64,000 bases of DNA from JAYOEY01 sp038116945 (GCA_038116945.1 JAYOEY010000008.1:92034-156033); one strand, 5' to 3'; counted from the stretch's first letter, positions 7,267 through 16,620 are shown. Notes: generated by a model from the sequence alone, not told the origin. Numbers and translations are program-made.

Positions 7267-8694
7267 ATGTTCATCAACGGCGAATGGCGCGGCGCAGAAT
7301 CGGGACGGACTTTCGAGGTCGCAAATCCGGCGACCGGCGAAAAGATCGCGGATGTGCCCGATGGCGGACGGGAAGATGCGAGGCTGGCGATAGCGGCGGC
7401 GGACGCTGCGTTCGCGGGATGGGCAGGCCTGACGGCCTACGACCGTTCGCGAATTCTCTACAAGGCGTGGGAGCTGATGTCGGCGCGGGCCGAAGACATC
7501 GCCCGCACCATGACGGCGGAACAGGGCAAGCCGCTGCGCGCCGCGTTGAACGAGGTGCGCTACGGAGCGGACTTCCTGCTGTGGTATGCGGAGGAGGCCA
7601 AGCGCGTCTATGGCGAGACCATACCGGCGCCACGCGGCGACCAGCGCTTTCTGGTCCTGCACCAGCCTGTCGGCGTCGTGGCTGCGGTCACGCCATGGAA
7701 CTATCCGGCATCGATGATCACCCGGAAGGTCGCGCCGGCGCTGGCGGCGGGCTGCACCATCGTTCTCAAGCCTGCGGAGGCGACGCCGCTGTGCGCCATC
7801 GAGATTTTCAAATTGCTGGAAGAGGCAGGCGTGCCGCCTGGCGTCGCCAACCTGGTGACGGCGCTGGATCCCGCGCCCATCGGCGAGGAATTCGTCTCCA
7901 ACGAAGCGGTTCGCAAGATCACCTTCACCGGGTCGACGGCGACCGGCAAGATGCTGGCGCGTGGCGCCGCGGAAGGCATGAAACGGGTATCTCTTGAACT
8001 CGGCGGGCATGCGCCGTTTCTGGTGCTCAAGGATGCCGATCCGGTGTTCGCGGCCAAGGGCGCCGTTCTGGTCAAGTATCTCAATACCGGTCAGGCCTGC
8101 ATCTGTCCCAACCGGCTTTTCGTCCATGAGAGCGGCGTCGACGCCTTTACCGGCGAGTTTGTGTCCCGCGTCGAGCGGATGCGCGCCGGCAACGGGCTCG
8201 AGGACGGCGTCTCCATCGGTCCGCTGGTCAACCAGGCAGCGATCGACAAGATCGAGCGCCAGGTCGCCGACGCGGTCGAAAAGGGCGCGCGGGTCCTGTG
8301 CGGCGGGCATCGGCTGATGGATGACGGGCTCGACCGGGGATTCTTTTACGCGCCGACGGTCCTCGGAGGCGTCACTCCCGACATGCTGATCTATCGCGAG
8401 GAAACGTTCGGGCCCGTTGCCCCGATCATCTCGTTCGGCGACGACGACGACATTCTCGCGATGGCGAACGATACCCATTACGGGCTCGCGGCCTACATCT
8501 ATACGCGAGACCTGTCGGCGGCGATGCGCACCTTCGAAGGGCTGCGCTTCGGCATCGTCGGCATCAACGACATCAATCCGACCGGGGCGGCCGCGCCGTT
8601 CGGCGGCATGAAGGCATCGGGGCTTGGCCGGGAAGGCGGGCACGAAGGCCTTTCGGAATATCTCGAAACCAAGCTGGGCGGGTTTTCGGTCTGA
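7267..8694 (+). CDS. NAD(P)-dependent aldehyde dehydrogenase (succinate-semialdehyde dehydrogenase-like)
   Basis: A 475-residue aldehyde dehydrogenase close to the GabD-type group, oxidising an aldehyde to its acid in the cytoplasm. Seen: NYPASMITRKVAPALAAG and KPAEATPL of the coenzyme fold, FTGSTATGK, general base Glu244 in LELGGH, catalytic Cys278 in GQACICPNR, and ETFGPVAPI near the C-terminus. ATG 7267 is placed after GGAAGGA at 7254-7260; a GTG at 7252 would lack a site. It is divergent from the thiol-dioxygenase pair. The aldehyde is not certain; succinate semialdehyde is the family guess. Confidence 0.9.
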   Translation: MFINGEWRGAESGRTFEVANPATGEKIADVPDGGREDARLAIAAADAAFAGWAGLTAYDRSRILYKAWELMSARAEDIARTMTAEQGKPLRAALNEVRYGADFLLWYAEEAKRVYGETIPAPRGDQRFLVLHQPVGVVAAVTPWNYPASMITRKVAPALAAGCTIVLKPAEATPLCAIEIFKLLEEAGVPPGVANLVTALDPAPIGEEFVSNEAVRKITFTGSTATGKMLARGAAEGMKRVSLELGGHAPFLVLKDADPVFAAKGAVLVKYLNTGQACICPNRLFVHESGVDAFTGEFVSRVERMRAGNGLEDGVSIGPLVNQAAIDKIERQVADAVEKGARVLCGGHRLMDDGLDRGFFYAPTVLGGVTPDMLIYREETFGPVAPIISFGDDDDILAMANDTHYGLAAYIYTRDLSAAMRTFEGLRFGIVGINDINPTGAAAPFGGMKASGLGREGGHEGLSEYLETKLGGFSV

Positions 8695-8737
8695 GTCATT
8701 GCGGCCCGGGTCTGCCTCGATCCGCCGCGCCGCGTTA

Positions 8738-8768
8738 AAGGTTGGTTAACCTTCTTTAATTAATTTTT
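8738..8768 (+). terminator. Possible terminator after aldehyde dehydrogenase
   Basis: A short AAGGTT/AACCTT stem with a four-base loop is followed by a T-rich stretch ending in six Ts. The stem is weak, so efficiency is doubtful; the same AT-rich block may instead be part of the next gene's promoter. Confidence 0.35.
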
Positions 8769-8818
8769 TGGTGATTTTTTTGCCAAAGATTTTTGCCTGA
8801 GTTGGAGATTCTGCCGCC

Positions 8819-9223
8819 ATGTCCGCACCCAAGATTCTGCTGTTCCTGTCCCTGTTCCTGCCTGCCTTGTCCTGGCAGGCGTTTGCCGCACCCGATGCCC
8901 GAACGAGCGAAAAGATCCGGCTCCAGACTGCGATGCAAAAGCATATTCAGGACCGGCTCGTGGATGGAGCCTACCTGCATATGGATGAAAGGACCGGCAC
9001 TGTCCGAAAACTCGTTCCCGATGCGCCGCATCCCATGATTTTCAGTATGGGGCCGTATTACGTTCTCTGTTCCCATTTCCGCGACGAAAGAGGCAAGGAG
9101 GTCAATGTCGATTTCTATATCGCCCGGCGCGAAAAGGATTTTGTCGTCTTCCGGTCAGAAGTCGACAAACGCGCAGCGTTGCAGCGCTTGATGCAAGCTG
9201 GAAAAATCAAGCGTCTGGATTGA
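8819..9223 (+). CDS. Small secreted protein of unknown function
   Basis: A 134-residue protein with a clear signal peptide (MSAPKILLFLSLFLPAL, cleavage near AFA at about residue 23). The mature part has a conserved-looking core, PYYVLCSHFRDERGKEVNVDFYIARR, that reads as beta strands around a single Cys. I do not recognise a characterised family. It stands alone between the dehydrogenase and the kinase operon, with 49 bases before the first kinase. Confidence 0.75.
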   Translation: MSAPKILLFLSLFLPALSWQAFAAPDARTSEKIRLQTAMQKHIQDRLVDGAYLHMDERTGTVRKLVPDAPHPMIFSMGPYYVLCSHFRDERGKEVNVDFYIARREKDFVVFRSEVDKRAALQRLMQAGKIKRLD

Positions 9224-9272
9224 TTCGTCCCACAGGGAACGGGGTTCTGTCCAGCGCGCCGGTGCAGGCGAT

Positions 9273-12200
9273 ATGAAAGCGTCCGGTTTGTTTCCAGGGA
9301 TACGGGGGCTGACGGCGAAGTTTCTTGTCGTTCTGATTCCCGTGTTCGGGGCATTCTCGCTGGCTGCCGTTTATCTCGTTTCCGCCAGCGACCGAGGCAG
9401 CCATTCAGACCAGCTCGCCTCGCGGGTCGGGGTCCAGGCCGCACGGGTCGCGGCCGCAATCGGCCGATACGAAGGCCTCAACGACCGACGTCTTTTGGAC
9501 GACCTGCTGGTTTCCCTGCATGCCGACCCTGCCGTTCTGTGCGCGGAGATCCGTCGTAGCGAAACGAACGAGCTGTTCATCTCGAGGCCTCCCGTCGTCG
9601 GGTGCCGCGATGCCGGGCCGGGAACCGACATTAACCTGCCGGCAGGCGACAGTGGGCGTTTGTCTCTCCATCTCGTTGTAAGCGCTGCGGAGATCGTCAA
9701 GGCCGAGGAGCGGCATTCCGCGACAATACTTGCGGTGATTGCTGCGGCGCTCTCAATCGCCGTCGTTGCAGCGGTTGGCGTATTCCGCTGGATTGTCGGT
9801 AAACCGTTAAGCCGCCTGCATCAGGGAATTCGGGCAATTTCGGACTCCGGCGTGCGCGTGCCCGTGCCGGGCGCGGGCAACGATGAGCTGGGCGAGATCA
9901 TCGCCGCCTTTAACCGGATGACGGAGCTGGAAGACCGGAGAGAAAGGGAAATCGCCGATCTCAACCGGTCTCTTGAGAGCAAGGTCGAAGAACGGACCGT
10001 TGAACTGACCCAGAGCGAAGGTCGTCTCCGGCATCTGATCGAACATTTCAGCTCAGGAATCTATATCCACGAGAATTTCGAGCCGCTTTACGCCAATCGC
10101 ACGCTCCTCGAAATGCTGGGATATGCGGATGTCGCGGATTTCTGCGCGATAGGGACTACCGAGCTCGTCCTGGCACCGGAGGAGCGCGAGCGGATATGGG
10201 GCTACCATCAGGCGCGGCTTCGCGGCGAACCCGCTCCCGTATCGTACGACTTCTGGGCGCTCAAGAAGAACGGCGAGCGGGTGCTGGTCAATAACCGGTC
10301 CTTTGTCGTCGACTGGAATGGGCGGCGGGCGGTCTGTACGACGCTGTTCGATCTGACCGAGCAGAAGAAAACGGAACATATGCTCGCCGAGCAGGAGCAT
10401 CTTCTCGCCTCGCTGCTTGCCTCCACCGACCAGGGATTCTGGTTCATTGACGTCGAAGGCGTTGCGACCGATGTGAATCCCGCGATGTGCAAAATTCTGG
10501 GGCGCGATCGCGAAGATATCGTGGGCCGCCCGATCTTCGACTTCGTCGACGACGAAAATGCGGATATTTTCCGGTACCAGATCAACCGCCGTAAAATCGG
10601 CGCTCGGGATGCATACGAAATCGCCCTGCAACGGCCTGACGGAGTCAACGTTCCCTGTATCAACAATGTCTCTCCGCTCTTTAACGCAGCCGGTGACAGG
10701 TCCGGGTCCGTCGGCATCTGGACGGATATTACCGATATCAAGGAAACGCAGCGAAGTCTCGAATTGCAGACAAGAAACGCGCAGGTGGCAAGCATCGCCA
10801 AGTCGGAATTTCTGGCGGTGGCCAGCCACGAACTTCGCACGCCCATGAACGGCATTCTCGGTATGGCCGCCCTGCTGCAGAGGACGGACCTGACGGACGA
10901 TCAACGACATCGTGTCGAAGTCATCGCCCAGTCCGGCGAAACGCTGCTGAGACTGCTCAATGATATCCTCGACATTTCAAAGATCGAAGCGGGACGGGTC
11001 GCGATCGAAACAACCTGCTTCGAAGTTGCCGGGCTGATGGACGGCATTCAAACCCTCTTCAGGGCGCATATGGAGGAAAAAAGGCTCGGGTTCAGATACG
11101 AAATCGCCGATACGGTCCCCGAGACTGTGGCCGCCGACCCCAACAGGATCCGCCAGATACTGACCAACCTCATCGGTAATGCGATCAAGTTTACCGAGGC
11201 AGGAGAAATCGCTGTGTCGGTCGCCGGCGAGCCCGCGGGAGGAGATCAGGAAGCGGGTGGAATTCTCCGGTTCGAGGTAAGCGATACAGGGATCGGCATC
11301 GAGCCGGAGAAACATGGCCTGGTCTTCGAGAAATTTACGCAGGCGGATGCTTCCACTTCCCGGAATTTCGGCGGAACCGGCCTCGGGCTCGCCATCTGCA
11401 GGGAGTTGGTAGAGATACTCGGCGGCGAGATTGGCGTCGAGAGCACGCCGGGCGAGGGGACAAAATTCTGGTTTACGGTCGCGTTCGAAAATAGCCTGGG
11501 GCACGCCGAGGCTCCGGCCCCAGCGGCCCGCGAGGCAGTCGGGGCTGACGACGACCGGGAGTTCCATCCGCTTAGAATCCTAGTCGCCGAAGACAATCCC
11601 GTAAATCAGGAAATTCTCGTCGATTACGCTGTGGGCACCGGGCACTGCGCCGGGGTGGTTGCCAACGGGGCCGAGGCGGTCCGGGCGGTTGAGGCGGGCG
11701 GGTATGATCTCGTCCTGATGGACGTGCAAATGCCCGGCATGGACGGTCTGGAAGCGACACGGCGTATCAGGGCTCGTGAAGAGGCCCAGGGCCTGAATCC
11801 GGTCTATATCGCAGCGGTCACGGCGAATGCTTTCGACAGCGACCGGGAGGCGTGCGAACTCGCCGGCATGAACGATTTTCTCAGCAAACCGTTTTCCGAC
11901 GACCAGTTCGACGCAATGCTGGCACGGGCGACCGCCGTCGCAGCCGGGGCCCGGGAAACAGCCGAAACGCCGTCGTCTGCCGCCCATCCGGACAATCCGG
12001 TGTCCGGCGACAGTCCGTTGCAGGACGACATCGTCGAGCCGCTCCGGCGCAATAAGCCGGATTTGTGGAAGCGGCTTGTATCGGTATATCTTTCCAATAC
12101 TCCCCAATCGATCGGGTCGATCGAACAGAGGATTCTGGATGGCGAATGTGCTGTCGTACAGTTCGCGGCACACAGCCTGAAATCGGCCAGCGCAAATATG

Positions 12201-12374
12201 GGGGCGTCGCGGCTGGCTGAACTATGTCGTCTGCTGGAGGGAGTCGCAGGCGAAGCAAACCTGGCTCCGGCTGAAAGCCTGTTGGCCGAAATAAAAACGG
12301 AATTCGGACGTGTCGAGACCTTTCTGGTCCCGGACCTGCCCGACTCCGAACAGCATGAAAGGCGACTCCGATGA
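9273..12374 (+). CDS. Membrane hybrid sensor histidine kinase (HAMP-PAS-PAS-HisKA-HATPase-REC-HPt)
   Basis: A 1033-residue tripartite hybrid kinase. Order seen: TM1 about 14-36, periplasmic sensor about 37-148, TM2 about 150-173, HAMP to about 228, two PAS-like domains (about 250-365 and 383-495), HisKA with His519 in SHELRTPMNG, ATPase with the N-box NLIGNAIKF and GGTGLGLAICRELV, a receiver domain with phospho-acceptor Asp817 (LVLMDVQMPG), and a C-terminal HPt domain with His967 (AAHSLKSAS). A full His-Asp-His relay lies in one chain, so a separate output regulator is expected. Its stop overlaps the start of the next kinase. Confidence 0.95.
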   Translation: MKASGLFPGIRGLTAKFLVVLIPVFGAFSLAAVYLVSASDRGSHSDQLASRVGVQAARVAAAIGRYEGLNDRRLLDDLLVSLHADPAVLCAEIRRSETNELFISRPPVVGCRDAGPGTDINLPAGDSGRLSLHLVVSAAEIVKAEERHSATILAVIAAALSIAVVAAVGVFRWIVGKPLSRLHQGIRAISDSGVRVPVPGAGNDELGEIIAAFNRMTELEDRREREIADLNRSLESKVEERTVELTQSEGRLRHLIEHFSSGIYIHENFEPLYANRTLLEMLGYADVADFCAIGTTELVLAPEERERIWGYHQARLRGEPAPVSYDFWALKKNGERVLVNNRSFVVDWNGRRAVCTTLFDLTEQKKTEHMLAEQEHLLASLLASTDQGFWFIDVEGVATDVNPAMCKILGRDREDIVGRPIFDFVDDENADIFRYQINRRKIGARDAYEIALQRPDGVNVPCINNVSPLFNAAGDRSGSVGIWTDITDIKETQRSLELQTRNAQVASIAKSEFLAVASHELRTPMNGILGMAALLQRTDLTDDQRHRVEVIAQSGETLLRLLNDILDISKIEAGRVAIETTCFEVAGLMDGIQTLFRAHMEEKRLGFRYEIADTVPETVAADPNRIRQILTNLIGNAIKFTEAGEIAVSVAGEPAGGDQEAGGILRFEVSDTGIGIEPEKHGLVFEKFTQADASTSRNFGGTGLGLAICRELVEILGGEIGVESTPGEGTKFWFTVAFENSLGHAEAPAPAAREAVGADDDREFHPLRILVAEDNPVNQEILVDYAVGTGHCAGVVANGAEAVRAVEAGGYDLVLMDVQMPGMDGLEATRRIRAREEAQGLNPVYIAAVTANAFDSDREACELAGMNDFLSKPFSDDQFDAMLARATAVAAGARETAETPSSAAHPDNPVSGDSPLQDDIVEPLRRNKPDLWKRLVSVYLSNTPQSIGSIEQRILDGECAVVQFAAHSLKSASANMGASRLAELCRLLEGVAGEANLAPAESLLAEIKTEFGRVETFLVPDLPDSEQHERRLR

Positions 12375-13549
12375 CCGAATCCGGCAACCCCTTCACAGGC
12401 GCGCATGTACTCGTGGTCGATGACGACGCGACGCAGCGACTGTTCACCCGCGACTGTCTGGAGACAGACGGATATGTCGTCCACGAGGCCGTAAACGGTC
12501 CGGACGGTCTTGAACAGATCAGGTCGGAACGGCCCGATATCGTGCTGCTCGACGTATCGATGCCGGGGATGGACGGATTCGAAGTGTGCAGACTGGTTCG
12601 AGGAGACCCGGCCCTGGCGTCGCTGCCCATTGTCATTGTGACGGGCAGCGAGGATGCGAAGGACATCCAGGAGGGGTTTTCCGCCGGCGCGACGGACTTT
12701 CTGACCAAACCGGTAGACTGGAACCTGCTGCCGTACAGGGTCAGGTACGTCCTGGCAACCTCGAAACTCGAGAGAGAACTGCGCGAGGCCAAAACCGAAG
12801 CGGAACGCGCCGCCGCCGCGAAATCCAAGCTGCTTGCGACGATGGGGCACGAACTGCGGACGCCGCTCAACGCCATTATCGGCTTCTCCGACCTGATCAG
12901 GCAGCAGGCGTTCGGCCCCATCGGTTCTCCGCAATACAAGGAGTACGTTTCCGACATCAACGTTTCGGGCAACAGGCTTCTTAGGGGCATCAACGATATC
13001 CTCGATATCGTCCAGAGCGAGTCGGAAAGCCTCAAGGGTCTCGACTCCGACGCAAACCTGGCGGCGATCGCATCGGCAGTCTACGAAACGTTCCAGCCGG
13101 AGGCGGAGGCTGCCGCGGTTGGCCTCCGGAACGACGTGCCGTCCGAACCGGTGCTGGTGAAAGGCGATGTTTCCCGTCTCAGTCAGGCGTATGCCAAGCT
13201 GGTTTCAAATGCGATCAAGTTTACCCCCGCAGGGGGAGATGTCCGTTTGCATCTGGACGACGCCGGGACGGGCGCGGCGGTGCTTGCGGTAACGGATTCC
13301 GGAATCGGCATGTCATCCGAAGAAATGCCGCGTCTGCTGGAGCCTTTCGAGCAGGCCGACGACGGGCTGGCGCGGGCCTATGAAGGGATGGGGCTGGGAC
13401 TTTCCGTTGCCCGGGCGTTTGCGCGCCTGTATGGCGGCGACATTGTCCTCCGCAGCCAACCCGGACGGGGCACCACGGCGGGAATCGCGCTTCCGGCAAG
13501 CAATTCGGTGTCCCGGCCGCGGGTCGATCGACTGAAACACGCCTGCTGA
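12371..13549 (+). CDS. Soluble receiver-first histidine kinase (REC-HisKA-HATPase)
   Basis: A 392-residue protein with an N-terminal receiver domain (Asp61 in IVLLDVSMPG, Lys in LTKPVDW), a short coiled coil (LERELREAKTEAERAAAAK), HisKA with His160 in GHELRTPLNA, and an ATPase domain with SNAIKFTPAGG and GMGLGLSVARA. No membrane segment. It starts within the last codons of the preceding kinase (shared ATGA), so the two are translationally coupled. The receiver is a natural target for the HPt domain of the upstream protein, which would make this the second stage of a relay. No DNA-binding output domain is present. Confidence 0.92.
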   Translation: MTESGNPFTGAHVLVVDDDATQRLFTRDCLETDGYVVHEAVNGPDGLEQIRSERPDIVLLDVSMPGMDGFEVCRLVRGDPALASLPIVIVTGSEDAKDIQEGFSAGATDFLTKPVDWNLLPYRVRYVLATSKLERELREAKTEAERAAAAKSKLLATMGHELRTPLNAIIGFSDLIRQQAFGPIGSPQYKEYVSDINVSGNRLLRGINDILDIVQSESESLKGLDSDANLAAIASAVYETFQPEAEAAAVGLRNDVPSEPVLVKGDVSRLSQAYAKLVSNAIKFTPAGGDVRLHLDDAGTGAAVLAVTDSGIGMSSEEMPRLLEPFEQADDGLARAYEGMGLGLSVARAFARLYGGDIVLRSQPGRGTTAGIALPASNSVSRPRVDRLKHAC

Positions 13550-13662
13550 CGGTGAAGTATTTGGGACAGGCGATCCAAACAGTGTCGGTGAAATTTACGG
13601 TTTTCCGGACGATTCCGGCGGACCCCTGTCTAAACCATTGAAATTACTGTATTTAAGGAAAG

Positions 13663-13679
13663 TGGCACGAATTTTGCTT
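13663..13679 (+). promoter_or_regulatory. Sigma-54 promoter (-24/-12)
   Basis: TGGCACGAATTTTGCTT matches the sigma-54 consensus TGGCACG-N4-TTGC at every defined position and spacing. It lies about 54 bases before the ATG of the PEP-CTERM-like protein, in an otherwise gene-free gap. Transcription would need RpoN and an enhancer-binding activator, neither of which is in the window. Confidence 0.85.
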
Positions 13680-13732
13680 GATTATATGGTTAACACTGGG
13701 GCGTAGGTGTTTAAAGGCGTTTGGCCATAAAA

Positions 13733-14560
13733 ATGAAACTGGTGGCGGCAGCACTCCTTGCGACGATTTTGTCTACGGGTGCCATGGCCGTGCCTTTCGA
13801 CTTCATCCGAATCGGCGATCAGGACGGTTTCGGCTTCACGCCGGGGACGCTGCCGGCGGCGGGCCCAGGGCTTGCCGACGTCAACCAGAACGGCCTTCTT
13901 CAGCAGACCGAGTTTCTTCCCGATCTGAACAATGACGGGGCCAGCAACACGCTGGACAATTTCGACAACCGGTCCGCGGCTGAGACTGCGGACACGGGAA
14001 ATCTTCAGGGGTCGGGCTTCACCGACACCGGCAGTAACGGTTTCAAATGGACCGATATCGGTCTGTCGACCGCCTATCCGACGGGTTCCCCGGGGTTTGG
14101 GCCGTTTCCCGATCCGTCCGGTCCGGCGAACCCGAATAACGCCCACTTCGAGTTTCGTTTCCACGTCGATGGCGGCGATATCGTCGAAGGCTCGACGATC
14201 TTCTTCAACATGATTTTCGGCGATTACGACGTTGCTGGATCCGGCGTATCCCTCCAATACGCCTCGGCGCCGTCGGAGACCGTTGCGATCACTACGCAGG
14301 GCGCGGGTCAGGACGGGCTGATCCAGGCCGCTTTCACGGTGATCGACTTCAACAAGGTCTTCACCAGCGATGGCGTCGGCGGCTGGAACGGGCTGGTCAT
14401 AGCGGATTTCAACGCGTCGACCGATCCCTACACGGCGTTCGATTTCGTGGAACTCGGTCTCGATCAGATCCCGGCGACGGCCGTTTCCGCACCCGGAAGC
14501 CTTGCCCTCATGGGAATCGGTCTTGTCGCCGTTGCCATGCGCCGCCGCAGGGCTGCGTAA
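13733..14560 (+). CDS. PEP-CTERM-like exported protein
   Basis: A 275-residue exported protein. N-terminal signal peptide (MKLVAAALLATILSTGAMA), an acidic Asn/Asp/Gly-rich beta body (for example DVNQNGLLQQTEFLPDLNNDG, which could bind calcium), and a C-terminal sorting tail: SAPGSLALMGIGLVAV followed by MRRRRAA. This matches the PEP-CTERM layout (motif, membrane helix, Arg cluster) processed by exosortase, though Glu of the PEP motif is absent. ATG 13733 is preferred; an in-frame TTG at 13721 is closer to an AAAGG at 13713-13717. The sigma-54 promoter upstream supports the call, since PEP-CTERM genes are known to be RpoN-linked. Exosortase must be elsewhere. Confidence 0.8.
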   Translation: MKLVAAALLATILSTGAMAVPFDFIRIGDQDGFGFTPGTLPAAGPGLADVNQNGLLQQTEFLPDLNNDGASNTLDNFDNRSAAETADTGNLQGSGFTDTGSNGFKWTDIGLSTAYPTGSPGFGPFPDPSGPANPNNAHFEFRFHVDGGDIVEGSTIFFNMIFGDYDVAGSGVSLQYASAPSETVAITTQGAGQDGLIQAAFTVIDFNKVFTSDGVGGWNGLVIADFNASTDPYTAFDFVELGLDQIPATAVSAPGSLALMGIGLVAVAMRRRRAA

Positions 14561-14626
14561 CACTGCACTTTTCCATTCAGGCTTCTCGCGCGAAGATGCG
14601 TCCCTGAACGCATTTGGGAGGCAACG

Positions 14627-15646
14627 ATGGCAGACGCGCGGTCGCTCGGCATTTTCGAGCGGATGATCCTGATCCGCCGTTTCGAAGAAGCGGTATACGA
14701 TTTCCATCAGCAGAAGCTTTTTAGCGGTCATTACCATCTCTATATCGGGCAGGAAGCGACCGGCGCGGCGGTGATGGCATCGCTGGGGACCGAGGACCGG
14801 ATTTTTTCCACCCATCGCAATCATGGCCACCTGATCGCGCGCGGCGCGGATCCGAAGGCGGCGCTGGCCGAAATCCTGAGCCGGGCGGACGGTACCAATG
14901 GCGGGCGGGGCGGCACCTTTCATCTGTCCGCGCCCGATCTCGGGATGCCGCATACGTCGGCCCTGGTCGGCGGCGCGGTGCCGCTTGCGGCGGGGGCAGG
15001 GTTTGCCGCGAAAATCGCTAAGTCCGGCGGTATCGGCGTGTCAATGTTCGGCGATGGCTGTTTCGAGGAAGGCGTCGTCTACGAGACGCTGAATCTTTCC
15101 CGGCTCTGGAAGCTGCCCGTCATTTTCGTCTGCGAAAACAACACGCCCGGTGCGGTCCTCAAATCGGCTGGCGGTAACAACACGTCCAACCTGCCGGAGG
15201 GACGCGTCATCGCCACGCCGCGCGCGCTGGGCATCGAAAGCCATGAGGTGGACGGAGGTGATGTGGAGGCGGTGGACGCTCTGTTCACGGACTGTGCCGA
15301 GCGCTGCCGCAGGACCGGAGAACCGATCTTTATCGAGGCGCTGAGCGAACGCTGGCCCGGCAATTTCTATTCCTATCCCGACATGGTGACGGGGACGACC
15401 GACATGTCGATGGCGTGGAATGACGCCGGCATCGGCGGCGAACACGAGGCCTGGTATCGCGAACAGGACCCTGTGCTGCGGTTCGCGCGGACATTGATCG
15501 CCGGCGGCCATGCGACGGCTGACGATATCGCAGCGATCGATGCGAAGGCGACCCGCGTCATCGCGGAGGCGCGCGACTTCGCCCTGAAATCCCCGACGCC
15601 AGGCACCCAGACGGTGCAGGCGCATGTCCTGGCAGGGAGGGTTTGA
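14627..15646 (+). CDS. TPP-dependent 2-oxoacid/acetoin dehydrogenase E1 alpha subunit
   Basis: A 339-residue thiamine-diphosphate enzyme subunit of the pyruvate/acetoin/2-oxoacid dehydrogenase E1 alpha type. Seen: MILIRRFEEAVYDFHQQK at the start, GQEATGAAVMASL, and the TPP motif GDGCFEEGVVYETLNLSRLWKLP ending in CENN. It pairs with the beta subunit directly downstream. The length and HQQ-type start resemble acetoin dehydrogenase-like E1s more than classic PdhA. No E2 or E3 gene follows, so the complex either borrows these or the pair has another role. Confidence 0.9.
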   Translation: MADARSLGIFERMILIRRFEEAVYDFHQQKLFSGHYHLYIGQEATGAAVMASLGTEDRIFSTHRNHGHLIARGADPKAALAEILSRADGTNGGRGGTFHLSAPDLGMPHTSALVGGAVPLAAGAGFAAKIAKSGGIGVSMFGDGCFEEGVVYETLNLSRLWKLPVIFVCENNTPGAVLKSAGGNNTSNLPEGRVIATPRALGIESHEVDGGDVEAVDALFTDCAERCRRTGEPIFIEALSERWPGNFYSYPDMVTGTTDMSMAWNDAGIGGEHEAWYREQDPVLRFARTLIAGGHATADDIAAIDAKATRVIAEARDFALKSPTPGTQTVQAHVLAGRV

Positions 15647-15648
15647 CC

Positions 15649-16620
15649 ATGCGCACGATCAGTCACGCCGAAGCGCTGGCCGAAGCCGTCTGCGAATGCA
15701 TGGCGGAGGATCCGAAAGTCACCCTCGTCTGGGGCTCCCTGATGGGGGTCGGCGGCGGCAACGAACACGTCAACCGGATCAAATCCGAATTCGCCGACCG
15801 CATCTTCCACCCGCCGATTTCCGAAGCCGCGATCTGTGCGATCGCTACGGGCGCGGCGATGGACGGCGTGCGTACCGTCTTTCCCATCGGGACGGCGAGC
15901 TTCATGTTCCGCGCCTGGGACCAGATCGTGCATGAGGCCGGCGCGGCGCACTACATGTCGAACGGACGCGTTACCGCGCCGGTGGTGTTCCATGTCGTGC
16001 ACGGGCTGCGCGGCGGCGGATCGGTGCAGCACAGCCAGAGCCCGCAATCCATGCTGTGGAACGCGCCCGGAATCGAGATCGCCATACCGTCGTGTCCGGC
16101 GGATGCCAAGGGGCTGATGCGCACCGCGATCAAGAGCGACAACCCCACGGTTTTCATCGATCACCAGAAGCTCAACCGGCGCACCGGCGAGGTACCGGAA
16201 GGTCCCTACGACATCCCGTTCGGCGTCGCCGACATCAAGCGCGAGGGCCGCGACGTGACCATCGTCGCCGCATCGCTCCAGGTGGTACAGGCGCTTGAGG
16301 CAGCCGAGGCGCTTGCCGCCGACGGGATCGAGGCGGAAATCGTCGATCTGCGTTCGCTGGTGCCGCTCGACGAGGAGGCGATCCTGAAATCGGTCGAAAA
16401 GACCGGCCGACTGGTCGTCGCCGACGAATGCCCGCCGCGCTGTTCGGTCGCATCCGAAGTGATCTCGGTCGTGGCGGAGAAGGGTATGGACCTGCTCAAG
16501 GCGCCGCCGAAGCGGGTGAACCGCATGCCGGTTCACGTGCCGTCGAATACCGATCTGGAAGACTTCGTAGGACCCGGTCCGGCCCGCATCGAGGCGGCGG
16601 CGAGGGCGGTTTGCGGCTGA
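15649..16620 (+). CDS. TPP-dependent dehydrogenase E1 beta subunit
   Basis: A 323-residue transketolase-like beta subunit. Seen: ISHAEALAEAVCECM, the segment PISEAAICAIATGAAMDGVRTV, HGLRGGGSVQHSQSPQSMLW, and the C-terminal transketolase domain with DLRSLVPLDEEAI. ATG 15649 follows AGGGAGG and lies two bases after the alpha stop codon, so the two subunits are made together. It would form the alpha2-beta2 E1 that decarboxylates the oxoacid and passes the acyl group on. Confidence 0.9.
   Translation: MRTISHAEALAEAVCECMAEDPKVTLVWGSLMGVGGGNEHVNRIKSEFADRIFHPPISEAAICAIATGAAMDGVRTVFPIGTASFMFRAWDQIVHEAGAAHYMSNGRVTAPVVFHVVHGLRGGGSVQHSQSPQSMLWNAPGIEIAIPSCPADAKGLMRTAIKSDNPTVFIDHQKLNRRTGEVPEGPYDIPFGVADIKREGRDVTIVAASLQVVQALEAAEALAADGIEAEIVDLRSLVPLDEEAILKSVEKTGRLVVADECPPRCSVASEVISVVAEKGMDLLKAPPKRVNRMPVHVPSNTDLEDFVGPGPARIEAAARAVCG

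Noticed and set aside
9273..13549. Kinase pair considered as PrsK/PrsR regulators of the PEP-CTERM gene
   Set aside because: PrsR is a sigma-54 activator with an AAA+ domain, which neither protein has; the link to the next gene is only positional.
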